DNA from: Cardiocondyla obscurior
Taxonomy: Eukaryota > Arthropoda > Insecta > Hymenoptera > Formicidae
Direction of reading: 5' to 3'
Length of the DNA stretch: 64,000 nucleotides
Assembly (NCBI RefSeq): GCF_019399895.1
Contig: NC_091881.1
Span: forward strand, 5,086,501 to 5,150,500
Positions 12,016 to 24,440 of the stretch are shown piece after piece. A program made the position numbers and the translations under genes. Every line of letters begins with the position of its first letter. Within the stretch, counting starts at the first letter, position 1. The notes under the pieces were generated by a model. That model did not search any database. It was not told where the DNA came from and saw only the letters and a list, made by a program, of their open reading frames with translations.

Positions 12016-13313
12016 TTGGTAAGCTCATTGCCTTGGTTGCTACAATAGGAATTGCACGTCTTTCATCTCCTCTTTCACAGATGTCACTAGTCCGCGTGGC
12101 AATTAAAATTCGCAGGAACATGTGAACGATTGTTTTTTTTTTTTTCCTTTTTTTCCATAGAATGCAATTTAATCATCGGAAAATATTTGCATACAAGGAC
12201 ATTTGAAAAAAAAAAGACTAAAAAGCGTTAATAGAAAAGTTGAGATGGCCAAGTAGGACCGACAGGATTATTTGTTAAAATCATTCGTTTTCATTAATGT
12301 AATAAAATTAATTGACGTTTATTTTACCTTCTTTCGCGAATAAAAATTAAAAAACTACGTAAGAGGTTAAAATTAAAATTTTTAAAAAGGTGGAATGCAT
12401 GTTTTGATGATCGCGCAGTATTCCAATGATAAATAATATATGTGCTGATTAATAAAAATTCTAACGCTATCTGTTATCATTTTTTATCATCGATAATGTT
12501 CTGTTTTGTCATTTAAATTTTAAATCATTAAATTAGATAAGAAATAATAAGCCAAAATGACGTCAGGAACGATGCGCGATTACAATTGCAGTCATACATC
12601 GATCAGCTGATCCACGAGCAGAGCCAACGTTTGCCAAAGACAAGTTTGGCACTGCGCGACCTAAATGCTCGAGGAGACGACGGGCTAGCTGGTGGCGCTT
12701 CGGTGAGGTCGCGACAATCGGTCACTCCGGGAGGGGACGGGGATGGAGGTCCCTATGGTGGGAGATTCGACGGGAAATATGGCCGTCGCGAAACATATGA
12801 CAAAGAACGGCGGGCTTCTGTCGCGACCGACGACGACGACGGCGACATCCTCGCGACGACGACGACGACGAGGAGGACGCGTGCCGCGGCATCACCGCTG
12901 ATCGCCGTCGTGGGAACCGCCGGCCGCCGACGCCGCGTCGTCGCGTCGTCCTGCGTTGCGTCAACGTCACGTTGCGTCGCGTCGCGTCGCGCGTCACATC
13001 ACGTCGCGTCGCCTCGCGTCGCGCCGCGGCGTCGTCCCTCCCGTCGTGCAGCGTGCGGCGACGGAGGAGTGAGCAACGAGGAGAAGAGAAGCGCGCTTCT
13101 CAGCCGTGGACGTGGACTGACGAGCGTCGCCGCCCCCGCCGTGACGCTCCGTTGCCGGCTACGTGTGCAGCGGCCGCAGCCGCCCGTCGCCGTCGCCGTC
13201 GTCGCTGCCGCTGTTGACGCCGTTGACGGCGCCGTCGACGCCGTCGTGCTCGTGGTCGCGGCCAGTGGTGATATAGAGCGGCGCAGCGGGGGAGCCATGA
13301 CTACGCGTGGAGA
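12016..13313 (+). promoter_or_regulatory. 5' flank, probable promoter and 5' UTR of sol
   Basis: The first half (to about 12580) is AT-rich and featureless. From about 12590 the composition becomes strongly GC- and CpG-rich up to the sol start codon, as at many insect promoters. The island carries GAC/ACG-type triplets (about 12829-12880) and an imperfect GTCGC tandem array (12970-13028). Any reading frame through it gives arginine/alanine-rich low-complexity peptide without a domain, so I treat it as untranslated. The transcription start is not determinable by eye. Confidence 0.55.
12970..13028. repeat. Imperfect GTCGC pentamer array
   Basis: Repeated GTCGC/GTTGC/CTCGC pentamers within the CpG island upstream of sol. 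A simple-sequence repeat, extremely rich in CpG. Confidence 0.8.
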
Positions 13314-13365
13314 ATGGGCTCGATCGCGTCGGTGCTGCAGTGGCATTGCTCGGAGTGCGCCCTGA
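13297..13365 (+). promoter_or_regulatory. Upstream open reading frame overlapping the sol start codon
   Basis: An ATG at 13297, with G at position -3, opens a 22-codon frame that ends with TGA at 13363-13365. It overlaps the sol start (13314) out of frame. The sol ATG has A at -3 and G at +4, a better context, so leaky scanning could still reach it. If transcripts begin upstream of 13297, this frame would lower sol translation. No function is claimed for its peptide. Confidence 0.5.
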
Positions 13366-16300
13366 TAAATCCGACGGAGAGCGCGAGATGCGCCAGGTGC
13401 GGGCTGACGCGGCTCAGGAGCGACGAGAGGGTCAGCCTCGAGCGCGGACAGGACCAGCGTAGCGACAACCCGCGACAGGGAGGTGGAGAAGCGACGCACG
13501 CGGAGGATCACGCGCGACGCTCGGCGAGGAAGCGCGAGGACGGAGAGTGTCCCGCGCGGGGAGAAATCTCCTCTGGGGAATCGACGCCGCCGACACCGCC
13601 GCCGAGGACAGATAGACTAGCGCGTAACTCGACGGAGACCGCATCCGTCGACCAGCCGCAATGTACTGCCTCTCACGGGTGAGAATCGTCACTTTGTTTT
13701 TCTTTTTTTTCTAATTATTTCAAGATGATCATATTGCTTCGCACATACCTCAGAGATAATCCAAAAGATATTATATGTATTTCATAAAGTATTTACATTG
13801 CTTGAAACGAGTGGAACAGTTTTTAGTACTCTGTACGCAGCAAGGTTTACCTTTAAATTACTTTATTGCGTTTAGTAAAAAAAAATCTCAAATTCAAAAA
13901 GAGATTTTTAGAAATTAATATTTTATTGATAACTTATTATTAATATATTGTGTTATAGTTTAGAGTAAACCTTGATTAAGCTTCTTTTTAAATGCTAAAT
14001 AAATTTTTATATTCTAATGGTATGTATTGCTATGAACTTGCAGTTTTGAGAGACACTTATCCGCAGCCGACGTGAGGAAGATTTCTTATTGTGGTTCGTT
14101 GGGTGGTAATCCATCCGACAAGAAATCGCTGAAGCGTTTTTCGTCCTTACCCTCTTTAGTCATACAGTGGACTTGTATTCGATGTTTATTGGACAATAAT
14201 TGCAGCTCGCCGATTTGCACGGCATGCGCTGCCAGTGCGTCGATAGCTCGAAACGACGGTAAGCAAATTGGCGCACGTAAGAGTAAAAAGATTAATTTGC
14301 ACAAGGAAAATCGTGTTAAAACCACATCTGGACCTTTGGCCAACGTCTTAGATGGAGGTGCTAACAAGAGGAGGTCTGGTAATGATGTTAAAATTAATAT
14401 TACAAGTGAGTGCAATATTATAATTTAAATGACGTGCAATATTATAATTCAAAAGCATTGAAAATTGTCAAACGTTTGAGATTATTAAAAGTTCTTGTTT
14501 GTAATATTTTTTAGGCATGGCACAGTTGACGAGTATAAGCCGCAGTGACAGAGGAAGAGGACACCATAAAGACTGGATTTTGCCGTCAATTGGAGCAATG
14601 GATTCAACTACGCTTCCATATACTGATAACAGCGATAACTCTCAACGGTCTCCAAAACGACATAGTCCTTCTATGTACGAGCGAGTTAAGTCTAAAGTCA
14701 GTCGTTCGCTATCGAACGGTTCCGTCGTTCAAAAATTATCGGAACATATGGTACAACGACCTACGAGCTTGGTGGTATCAGAAGCGCGCCAAGATGACGG
14801 TTTGTGGAGTTGCGATAATTGTACGCTGGACAATGCGCCCGGTTTGGAGCAGTGCGAGGCGTGCGACGCACCTAGGAGTCCCGCGCCTTGCAGCGGCGTT
14901 GTTATCAGCGTGCCGGCCTGGGTACCACGCGCGTTATCGTCCGCCGGCCCCTTGTCTTACAGAAGATCCTTCTCGGATGCCGATTCGGTTGCGAACGTGA
15001 CGCAAAAGAAGACTGTTAATCGTAGAAGTTTGAACGACGAAGAACCGCCCGCGGTGCCGCCGCATTCTATTGGCTTTAACTCGAGACCAAAATATTCCTA
15101 CATCGGGATTTCGGATCCTGATATACCACCGCCATTGCCAAAGAAACAGAGCAGTAAGTTAGGTCTGGTGCCAACGAAGGCGCACAGTGAGGCGACCAGT
15201 CCGGTAGGCGAGGTATCAAATGTGAGCCCGTTGAAACGTATGTGGACCTGCAGAAAGTGTTCTTACGCATATAATCCGCTGTGGTCCAGCGGCTGCGATA
15301 TTTGCGGTTCGTCAAGATCACCGCCGTCGTTGACGCAGCCCAGTTTGATAACTGTCACGAAGGACACAAGCAGTTATCCAACGCACGCACAATCTCCGAT
15401 CGTCGTATCGAGAGACAGCGTCAGATATATACCGAAGGTGGCTACTCTGGCTACAGCGGAATCCGATCTAGACGATCAAATCGATCCACCGTCACCATTG
15501 TGGACATGCAAAAAGTGCACTCTCTTGAATGCCGCGTCGAGAACGACATGCGAAGCTTGTTGCGGTTCGAAATTGAAAAGCATTATGCATTTGGAAGATG
15601 CCACTTTACGAAAAGGTGAAAGTTGGGTCTGCTCATCGTGCACGCTGAGAAATCCACTTTCCGCGCAAAATTGTAACGCCTGTAAAACATTAGCGGACTT
15701 TTTAGAGGTTCCGAAAGACAATAGGGCCCTTGGCCAGCGAAGTCCAAGCCCAAGACTTTGTTCAACCCCGACGAATTCCAAAGCAGTTACTCCGAGGCAC
15801 AGAAACTCCGTCAGAAGAAACGGTTCGTCGGCGGGTGATAAAAGACATTCAAGAACCAGAGATCCTTCACATACTCAAGTTAGTATTTTTTTTTTTTTAA
15901 ATAAAATTTTCAGAATTATTGGTACAAATTTAATTTTTAATTTATTCACTCTTACCTACATTTTTATTATTTATTAATTTTTTTTAAATATTTTTACCTC
16001 GATATTAGCATTTGTATAATCAATTAAAGAAAATTAAATTATTCTTATGCCTAACATTTTTTCTTTTTATGTGTTTAGTGGCAATGTAAACTATGCACGT
16101 ACGAGAATAAGAGTACAACTGTTATCTGCGAGATGTGCCAAAGCTCGAAGTCGTTGTCCCAAGTATCTGGAGATAGGGGAATTCCTAGGCTTCTCGAGTC
16201 AGGCACTAGTACTCTTAGAATACAACGGCAAGAAAGCGTAGTGATGGAAAATCTTAGACAGTTAGAGGAAAGAGACGCGCTGGAGAAATGGGAACGCATT

Positions 16301-17266
16301 GTACGATATTGCAAAGAGGTATAGTTATAATTATTTTAAACTGTATTATTATAAGTACTTGAGTTAGTATTAAATTATTAATGACATTTCACATTTTTCT
16401 CACTTATTTTATAGACAAACGAGCCATTCGTCGATGATTCGTTTCCGCCTGCTCCAAAATCCCTGTACTATAATCCCTTGGATACGAAAGATAATCATGT
16501 CGTCCAGTGGAGAAGGCCGCACCAAATTAACGTGGACTCAAGTGTCGATTCTAAACTGCCTTGGGCTGTCTTTAGGACACCCCTACCTTCTGATATCTCG
16601 CAAGGTGTCTTAGGAAATTGTTGGTTATTGTCGGCTCTGGCTGTTTTGGCCGAAAGTGATGAACTCGTGAGAAGAGTTTTGGTTATGAAAGAGACATGTC
16701 CCGAAGGTGCTTACCAAGTTAGATTGTGTAAAGATGGAAAATGGACGACAGTGCTCGTTGACGATCTGTTACCCTGTGATAAGAGAGGCCACTTAGTATA
16801 CTCTCAGGTATATATCTATATGCTATATATTGAACATATATCGAATATATATTAAACATATATCTAATAACTTAACTTATCACTTTGGCACATAGTTATT
16901 TTTGTATATTTTATATTAAAGGCAAAAAGAAAACAGCTTTGGGTGCCATTAATTGAAAAAGCAGTTGCTAAAATACATGGCTGTTACGAAGCTTTAGTAT
17001 CTGGCCGTGCTATAGAAGGTTTAGCAACGTTAACTGGTGCCCCATGTGAGAGCGTGCCTTTACAACCTTCAGCATTGCCAAGCGAAGATGAACTTGATAG
17101 GGACCTAATATGGGCACAACTCTTGTCCTCGAGGCAGGCTATGTTTTTAATGGGTGCTAGCTGTGGAGGCGGTAATATGAAGGTTGACGAGGAAGAATAT
17201 CAGCGCAAAGGTTTAAGGCCAAGGTAAATTGGAAAATGTGAATAATTTCATATTATATCTAAAGTT

Positions 17267-17300
<34 letters not shown>

Positions 17301-18722
17301 ATTTGTTAATTAAAATATTTATTCTCTAGGCATGCATATTCTGTCCTCGATGTTCGTGATGTACAGGTAAGTGTTAAGATGTACAAATCTAGCTTGACGT
17401 TTTGTTTCACTTAACTTAAAACGATATGTCACGCGATTATTACACAGGGAATACGGTTATTACGACTACGCAATCCTTGGGGTCATTATAGTTGGAAAGG
17501 GGATTGGTCGGACGACAGCCCTATATGGACTCCGCAATTACGAGAGATGCTCATGCCGCATGGTGCTTCGGATGGAGTCTTTTGGATATCTTTTGACGAC
17601 GTTCTAAAGTACTTTGATTGCATTGACATCTGCAAGACGAGAGTAGGATGGAGCGAAGTGAGATTGCGCGGCACTCTCCCTCCATTGTCATCTCTCAGAC
17701 ATTTGTCGTGCGTCCTTTTAACAGTATTAGAACCCACCGAAACGGAATTTACACTATTCCAAGAGGGCCAAAGGTAAGAAATGATTAAAGTGATTTGCAC
17801 GCGAATATTATTTTATATACTAATAAACTTTTTTTTATTTTTTAGAAATTCAGAAAAATCACAACGTTCTCAATTAGACTTATGCGTAGTAGTTTTTCGC
17901 ACGAGATCTCCAGCCGCGCCAGAAGTCGGTAGATTAGTGGAACACAGTAAACGGCAAGTACGAGGTTTTGTCGGCTGTCACAAGATGTTGGAGAGAGATC
18001 TATATATCGTCGTATGCCTAGCTTTTAATCATTGGCATACCGGAATGGAAGATACTTCTAGTTATCCAGAATACGTTCTTGCTATTCACAGCTCAAAGAG
18101 ACTTCTCGTCGAGCAAATATCACCACCTGCTTTTGTCTTAGCTGATGCTATCATCAGTTTAACATTAGCTAAAGGACAACGGCATGAGGTAAGCCGCTAT
18201 ATTTAATTTTGAATAATGCGTAACAAAAAACAATTATTAAAAATAAATTTTTTATTAATATATAATCCTTACAGGGCAGAGAAGGCATGACTGCCTATTA
18301 TTTAACTAAAGGATGGGCCGGTTTAGTGGTAATGGTTGAAAATCGTCACGTAAATAAGTGGATTCACGTAAAATGCGACTGCCATGAAAGCTATAACGTT
18401 GTGTCCACGAGAGGACAACTCAGAACTGCCGATAGTGTTCCTCCTCTTCATAGGTAAGATTTAATTAAACTTCGACTCAACACGGTTAATTTTTACATTA
18501 ATATTTTTTATAATTCCATAATATTAATATTTTAATTACAGACAAGTCATCATAGTTCTCACGCAATTGGAAGGTAGTGGAGGTTTTTCAATAGCACATC
18601 GACTTACGCACAGATTAGCTAACAGTGGAAACTTGCACGATTGGGGACCGCCTGATACGCAACATTGTCCTCAAATTGATACTCAGGTAGAAGGTTTGCA
18701 CAGTCCTCGCTTAATAACGTGA
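13314..18722 (+). CDS. sol: Small optic lobes / calpain-15 family cysteine protease
   Basis: Calcium-type cytoplasmic cysteine protease of the SOL/CAPN15 branch; in Drosophila sol is needed for optic lobe neurons. Exons: 13314-13678, 14044-14405, 14515-15878, 16079-16318, 16415-16807, 16922-17223, 17330-17366, 17448-17773, 17846-18188, 18275-18453, 18542-18722; all GT-AG with matching phases, 1363 residues. Seven RanBP2-type zinc fingers (W-x-C-x2-C...C-x2-C) start at Trp10, 164, 340, 486, 572, 613 and 698, suggesting ubiquitin or RNA binding. The calpain core has catalytic Cys846 (GNCW), His1010 (RHAYSVLDV) and Asn1030 (RNPWG), so it should be active. The C-terminus (about 1130-1363) fits the SOL homology domain; no EF hands are seen. 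The start MGSIASVLQW resembles the fly N-terminus. Fly SOL is somewhat longer, mainly through linkers. Residues are from my hand splice. Confidence 0.95.
17269..17296. repeat. 28-T run in sol intron 6
   Basis: Uninterrupted run of 28 T between sol exons 6 and 7, 33 nt upstream of the 37-nt exon 7. It could serve as an extended polypyrimidine tract, though another AT stretch lies between it and the acceptor. Confidence 0.9.
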
Positions 18723-18963
18723 AGAAAGGAATGCAAAATGAACAGAGACCATTACTGGAGAAACAGGTTGCCGACTGTAATCAGTAACGATTTCCGTACG
18801 CGTGACGTCGAGAAATTAACTGGACAGAAATTCAAACAAGCTAGAAACAATTCAACGTACTATAAAACGTTCTGAAGAACATTAGAGTATTCTTTGTGCT
18901 TTCTAGCCGATGATACCACGGATGCTCTTAGCGTTACAACATGCTCAGCATTGGACGTAATAT

Positions 18964-19024
18964 AATAAATAACTAACGTACAATGGTTCTGAACCCAGTG
19001 AAAAAATACGTTCTTTCGAATAAA
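18964..19024 (+). terminator. Candidate poly(A) signals of sol
   Basis: Two AATAAA hexamers, at 18964-18969 and 19019-19024, about 240 and 300 nt past the sol stop codon. Hexamers are common in AT-rich DNA, so this is positional evidence only. Confidence 0.4.
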
Positions 19025-22000
19025 TAGTGAATCTCATGCACTTCGGGAGAAAAGACTAACCTAAAATAGAAAGAAAAAAGTAATATAAAACTAACGTGCA
19101 AATTAAGTGTTTTTGCTGGAACCATTGAGCCCCATAAAGAAGACTTATGAAAAATTGAATATTTATGAAGAAACGAGTTGAACATTTTGCTTGTTATATA
19201 AACAAAAAAAAATTATTTTCTCAACTTAACATTTAAGTATCGTAAGAGAAGTAACAAAACCTAAAAGATTACTTAATAATATAATGTAAAATGAAACAAT
19301 TAGGAGACATTTAAAAGAACAAAAGAATGTGTGTGGAACACCGTACACATTGTTTTTGGAATTGCTTAGAGTGTAGTACGATTACGCGGATCGTGACATT
19401 TCCAATTTAACTGATCTTTACATGCCGATCCTATATTGCTGTAAGGCCGTATTTGAAACCCGCATTTAAGGGAATTTGGATTCTTAGTTCCATTTAATGT
19501 ATGCACGATGTAAAAAGAAAAAAAAGGAGGCTGGAATCTCACATGAGGATATGTATCATCTGTAGGATAGAGTATTTATTTAGACTTTGTTGTTTCTATC
19601 TCGTAATTAAATGGAGAGCTTGTACTAAAACGAATGTAGTGCGTAGCTATGGAAAGAAAGAAAAAAAAAAAGAACCAAAGGTCTCTCTTGAAACTTTTAA
19701 AGTCTCTCGACGCGTTCACTGCCATCCTATGCAATGTATGTATAAAGCCTATTTTTGTTGTTGCTGTAAAATCGCTTTATTAGTTGAAGACAGAATTAGA
19801 AAAATGTCGATATTTTTAGTACACTGATTACATTCTTTTGCTTCAATGAATATATTGCAAAATACATGCGCAAGCGTGGCAGTCAGCGGGTTAGACATCA
19901 TAGATTCCGCTTTTAAATCTCAAAAAGAAATTGTCGAAGTATTTTTTATCGTTTGTCCAATCGATATTGAAGTCATGATATTATTTTTTCGTTTTATTAA
20001 TGTCAAACTGCCATATTTCATGTTTTTAGACATTGATCGATTGACACGCGCAACATTTGCAATGCAATTAAATCGAATCAAAAAAAATTGTCGGGCGCTC
20101 TCTATATACATTGAATGTGGTGATGCGACAATATGCGATGCTGTGATCAGTCATTGATGCTTCGATCCGAACCGAAAAAAATTCGATTAAGATCTTTTAT
20201 TTAACTGACTGAAATTATATAATGAAAAAAAAAGTAATTTAATTAATAGTACAAAATTTCCATGCACTTCAAATGTGTTTGAATTGTTCAAATGAATGAG
20301 CTATAGTTGCGTACTTTTTATTTTAATATTTTTTCAATATAAACTATAAATTGAATGTCACAAGTATAATTTTAGTCGAGTTAATGTCTTAACGATTATT
20401 AATCATTCATACATTAATACATGTATTATTTTTTATTTTTGCTTTACTTTTTACATCGCAAATTACGATTCAACTCATACGACTGTCAATGGGATAAAAC
20501 GCAAATGAGATATTCATTCCCCCAACGTCGATCTCAGAACAACAGGCCGAATTGTCTTAGCGAGGCCTAAATGTTAGTAACTAGTTTTAAGAATTAAATG
20601 AAAAGCATAGTTTCGGGAAAAATGTCCGTTTGAAAATTTCATATTGACGCACGTTGACGAGAATACGTCCAAATAATCAGTCTTTACAGTGACGCGCTAA
20701 ACAAGAATTCAATAAACTGTTCGTTAATAATCGAGTGTCGATTCCCTCGTGATGGCTCGTGACGGCTTAAACTGTATCAGTCAAATACAGAAGACAAGAC
20801 TTGCTAATCTTTGTCTTCAAACGTCATCCGAGGGATTTATTCTTTATGTGTATTCTTAGTATACTTGCAGTAGATTCTTGCATTTGAGTGGCCTTTGTTT
20901 ACAAGAAAAGATAATAGTTTCGTACAAGTGTAAGACGCGGTCAGAGCTGTGTGCTTTAGCGAATTCGGCTATAAGAAAGAAATTTTTTTTTTAAACGTGA
21001 ACAATAGTGTGAGTGTGAGAGAAAGCAGCCGACAAAGTGAGAGAGACTTTCTCTCCTCGAAGCGTACGACACCCATTGTGAGATCGCGTTCTTGAGCACA
21101 GACAGGACCGAAGAGCCTCGGAATTTTTTTTTTTTTTATACCAAGCACGAGATGCATTTACGTGAGTGCTACGGGCTGATAACCAGTGCCATACGACGTC
21201 GATGATGGCGTGATATACCCCGTGTAAACGGACGGCGAGCGTTTCCCGATGATGACCGTACATTCGCATGTCGCAATGTGACGTTGCGAGAGCGTTTCTC
21301 CCCGCGGAATAAGCAAACACAAATGATCTATTTTACATATTGCATAATCACTGAGGCTTAAAGCGTTACAGGGCGTTCCCGTTTTGCAGCGCTGTAGAAC
21401 CGCGTGTTTCGGCGCTGTTTGTCAAAGCGGTGAGTGAATAAATGCATTAATTTATTAGCGGATGCGCGTCGGAGGCATACTTTATTTTTACTATACGCAC
21501 TCGTAAAGTAAATCGATGGAAATTCGGGCGACGAAGGAAAATCCGCGGGATCTTGCCGAAATGTTTGCTCGGGAAAACCGAATGTTGTATTCTTGAGATG
21601 TTACATGTAAGAGAGGCACCGCGGTGATCCTTTCGAAATGTATTCGCGCACTCCACCATATCTTTACTGTAGCCTGAATTCGTTTTTGGTGGCGGGTTTC
21701 TTAAGAAAATCGATTTATTCATGTAAGCTATGTACTCGAGAAAATCTCAACGCATCCCGCAGATTTTCATCGTCGTGCGAAACAACATCCGTACATTGAA
21801 ACTACGACGACCCCGCCGTTGCTCCGCAACTTTGTGAGAATCGGGAACGCCGTCGGTCGTTCTAGTTTCGCGATTTTGATATATTTTGATACAATGGAAG
21901 AAGCAAAGTTCGATCATCGCCGTTCTGTCAAACAATCGCCGCGAAAAATTTGCACAAGCTAAAAGAGAACAAGACGAATTGTACATTAAGAACAGTAGCT

Positions 22001-22485
22001 CGTCGTACGTTTAGCGCCACGTTTTCTCTCGTTTGATCTCTCACTTCTTTTTTCTTTTTTTTTATTAATTAAAATCGCACATTAAAAGTTGGTTATACCA
22101 TCGACTTTTGCATTATACGTTTCAATAAGAGCTCATTGAAATTTCTCAGCACCTCCGAAAGACGAGGCGTAGAACTCTAATTTCGCTATTCGGGTAATTA
22201 ATTCTTAACGCTAAACGCGCGGCGAGAGTGCAGGCCTATGTAAGCACAAACACCCAGAGGGAAGTACCATTTGTACATAAAGAGGAATAATTTATTCTAT
22301 TTATCGTAGAGAGGATGGAAATGAATAAAAAAAAGTGAAGAGCCGGGAGCGAAAAATCGCGCACTGTTGTGTTACATTTGCGTTGTTTTGCATGTGCTTC
22401 GGTGTTTCTGTCACACGTGGCTCACACACATGAGCCGCGCGGTGAGCTCGTAATGCATTCTATATAAATAAATTAATAAAAAAAA

Positions 22486-22548
22486 ATATATATAAATATT
22501 TATATATATTTATATATATATAAATATATATATAAATATATACATAGC
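22486..22548. repeat. AT-rich simple repeat (TATAAATA type)
   Basis: Alternating TA and TATAAATATTTATA units with internal self-complementarity. No element ends are visible. Confidence 0.85.
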
Positions 22549-24367
22549 GCAGTTAGAGAGTGATATACCGAAATCGAGATACGACGGTGACGTGCGAGGC
22601 GTAAATGTCCGTTTGGGTGATGCCGCGCGTCGGAGGCGCGCGAATTCTCGCCGAGAAACGAGAGGTGAAACGATCCCCGTCTCTGGCGGAATTTCGCGTT
22701 TGCCAATTATCACTTAATTAAGTTTGCTTCGAGCACGGCCTGTTCGCGCGTCGCCACCCCCGCGAGAGCCAACGGATCGCTTTACGGACGGTCGCACGTC
22801 CTCGCAGAGTACCTAGGAATATATTCTTAATATGTGAAGAAGATATAAGAATTACACGGTGTCTCGTTGTATTTGTATAATAAGATGTAAAGCGAGAATG
22901 AGAGCAGGGGAGGAAAAAAAAGAAGGAAAGAGAGAAAGAAAGAAAAAAAAAACGGACAAAAAAAGAAAGGAACGGTGTCATCCTCATGGTCATTGAGCGA
23001 CTCGTAACTTTAAATGATGCTACACGTACAGGGTGCATTCTAAATTGCGTTAACGCGGCGCTAACTGCGTATCCGTATTTTTTATCTCGATGTGATGGAA
23101 TTGGTAACGGTCGACTCCGTGGCTCTGTGATTCGGTGAAAATAATGAAAAGGGAAGCGAAAGGAAGAACGACGTCGAGAATTCTCAAACGACCGAGTCCC
23201 GCAAGTACCGAAATGTCTTCGATTAAATTAGGATCGTCGGGGAGCTTGTTTCGGGCGGTCCTATGTAAATTTTTGATACACGGTTGACACGTCCCAAGCC
23301 GATATATTTTAATATCAAGCTAATAGCGCTGTAGCATTGATTTTCATAGTTCCGGTGAATCGATCTTCGCAGTGGAATTAAAAATCGATCTCGAGGATGG
23401 GGGGAAAAAAAAGAAAGGAAAATAAAAAAAAAAATAAAGAAGCAACGTGACGAATTTAAATCGCGCATCGTGGATTTTGGACGGCATTTTCCAAAGAGAT
23501 ACGATTGCAGGGAGGGTATCGTAAAGGGATCGGGGACGTAATGACGGTGTACGTGAAGGTGAAAATGATGCTTTCGGACGTGTTACTTTTTATGTCGTTC
23601 AGCTCGCGGCTGTGATCATTTTAGAAACACCCATGTACGAACCCGAACCAGCAATCAACTTTGTGATAGTCTGTGTACCGAATCTGATGAACATCGTTAA
23701 ATTAATCCCATTTCCTATAGATAAGGTGTAATAATTATTAGACTCTCATCACGTACACTCAAAGGACAAAACATATTTACTACGTCATAAAGTGATAACG
23801 AGATTGTGTTGTTCCCTGATTTGTATCATGTAGGCACGTTTAATAATAAATCGAAATATTATCTACATTGTTCCTTCGTTAACTCCGTATAAATTTCTGT
23901 TAAGGCAATCGATTTCCATTTAAAAGTAATTATGTATGTAAGATAACTTAATTTCCTCGATTTATAAATGGCTTAAAAAAAAAAGAAAAAAAAATGTATA
24001 TACCGAATGTGATCCACGTGCGTCAGTTAAAAATTCTCATTCCGTTCGTTTAACGAAAATAGTAGCACGGCCCACCGACCTATAATTAAACGTGGCCGCA
24101 GCGGTGGCGAATGCCGGTTTGTTCAGTGCGATCAAGTTAGCGGGCAGTGAACGATGTTCTCGCAATAGTCTGACCTAATTAGATACCGCCGAAAGAAAAT
24201 TCAATCAATTTAATCGAATATAATATGTTGATTGCCCGTCCGATATCACTTTCCGACTTCCGATTCGCTGTGAGTATGAAATGAAACTACAAAAAGCTCG
24301 CGATAGAAATATGTCGAGCAAGTTACGACGTGCTTTCAGCTTTCTCATTTTGCGCTTCTCTTTGCAG

Positions 24368-24440
24368 ATAATTTAATGGCCAGCTAGAGGTTCTCTAAGT
24401 TGAACTCGATTACGCTGACGATTTTGGAACTTGGTTGATC
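24368..24440 (+). promoter_or_regulatory. 5' UTR segment of the MYND-SET gene with a three-codon uORF
   Basis: A good acceptor (pyrimidines then TTTGCAG) ends at 24367, so this segment is probably the untranslated start of the first coding exon. It contains a minimal upstream frame, ATG at 24376 followed by two codons and TAG at 24385-24387, which ends 53 nt before the main ATG. The sequence supports the splice site. Its use is inferred. Confidence 0.5.

Larger units (their letters stand above)
18723..24367. other. sol 3' UTR and intergenic DNA before the MYND-SET gene
   Basis: AATAAA hexamers at 18964-18969 and 19019-19024 would give sol 3' UTRs of about 250-320 nt. Another at 20711-20716 followed by GT-rich sequence would allow a 2-kb UTR. 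Beyond that I see no coding gene. Purine-rich plus-strand runs (about 22908-22970, 23399-23445) and an AT array (22486-22548) are present. Untranslated first exons of the downstream gene probably lie here, since a strong acceptor sits at 24366-24367, but their positions are not visible. Confidence 0.5.

Noticed and set aside
12586..13296. Long plus-strand open frame (259 codons to 13365) upstream of sol
   Set aside because: The peptide is Arg/Ala/Val low complexity produced by CG-rich triplets, has no domain, and is out of frame with the sol start. I keep only its last 22 codons as a possible uORF.
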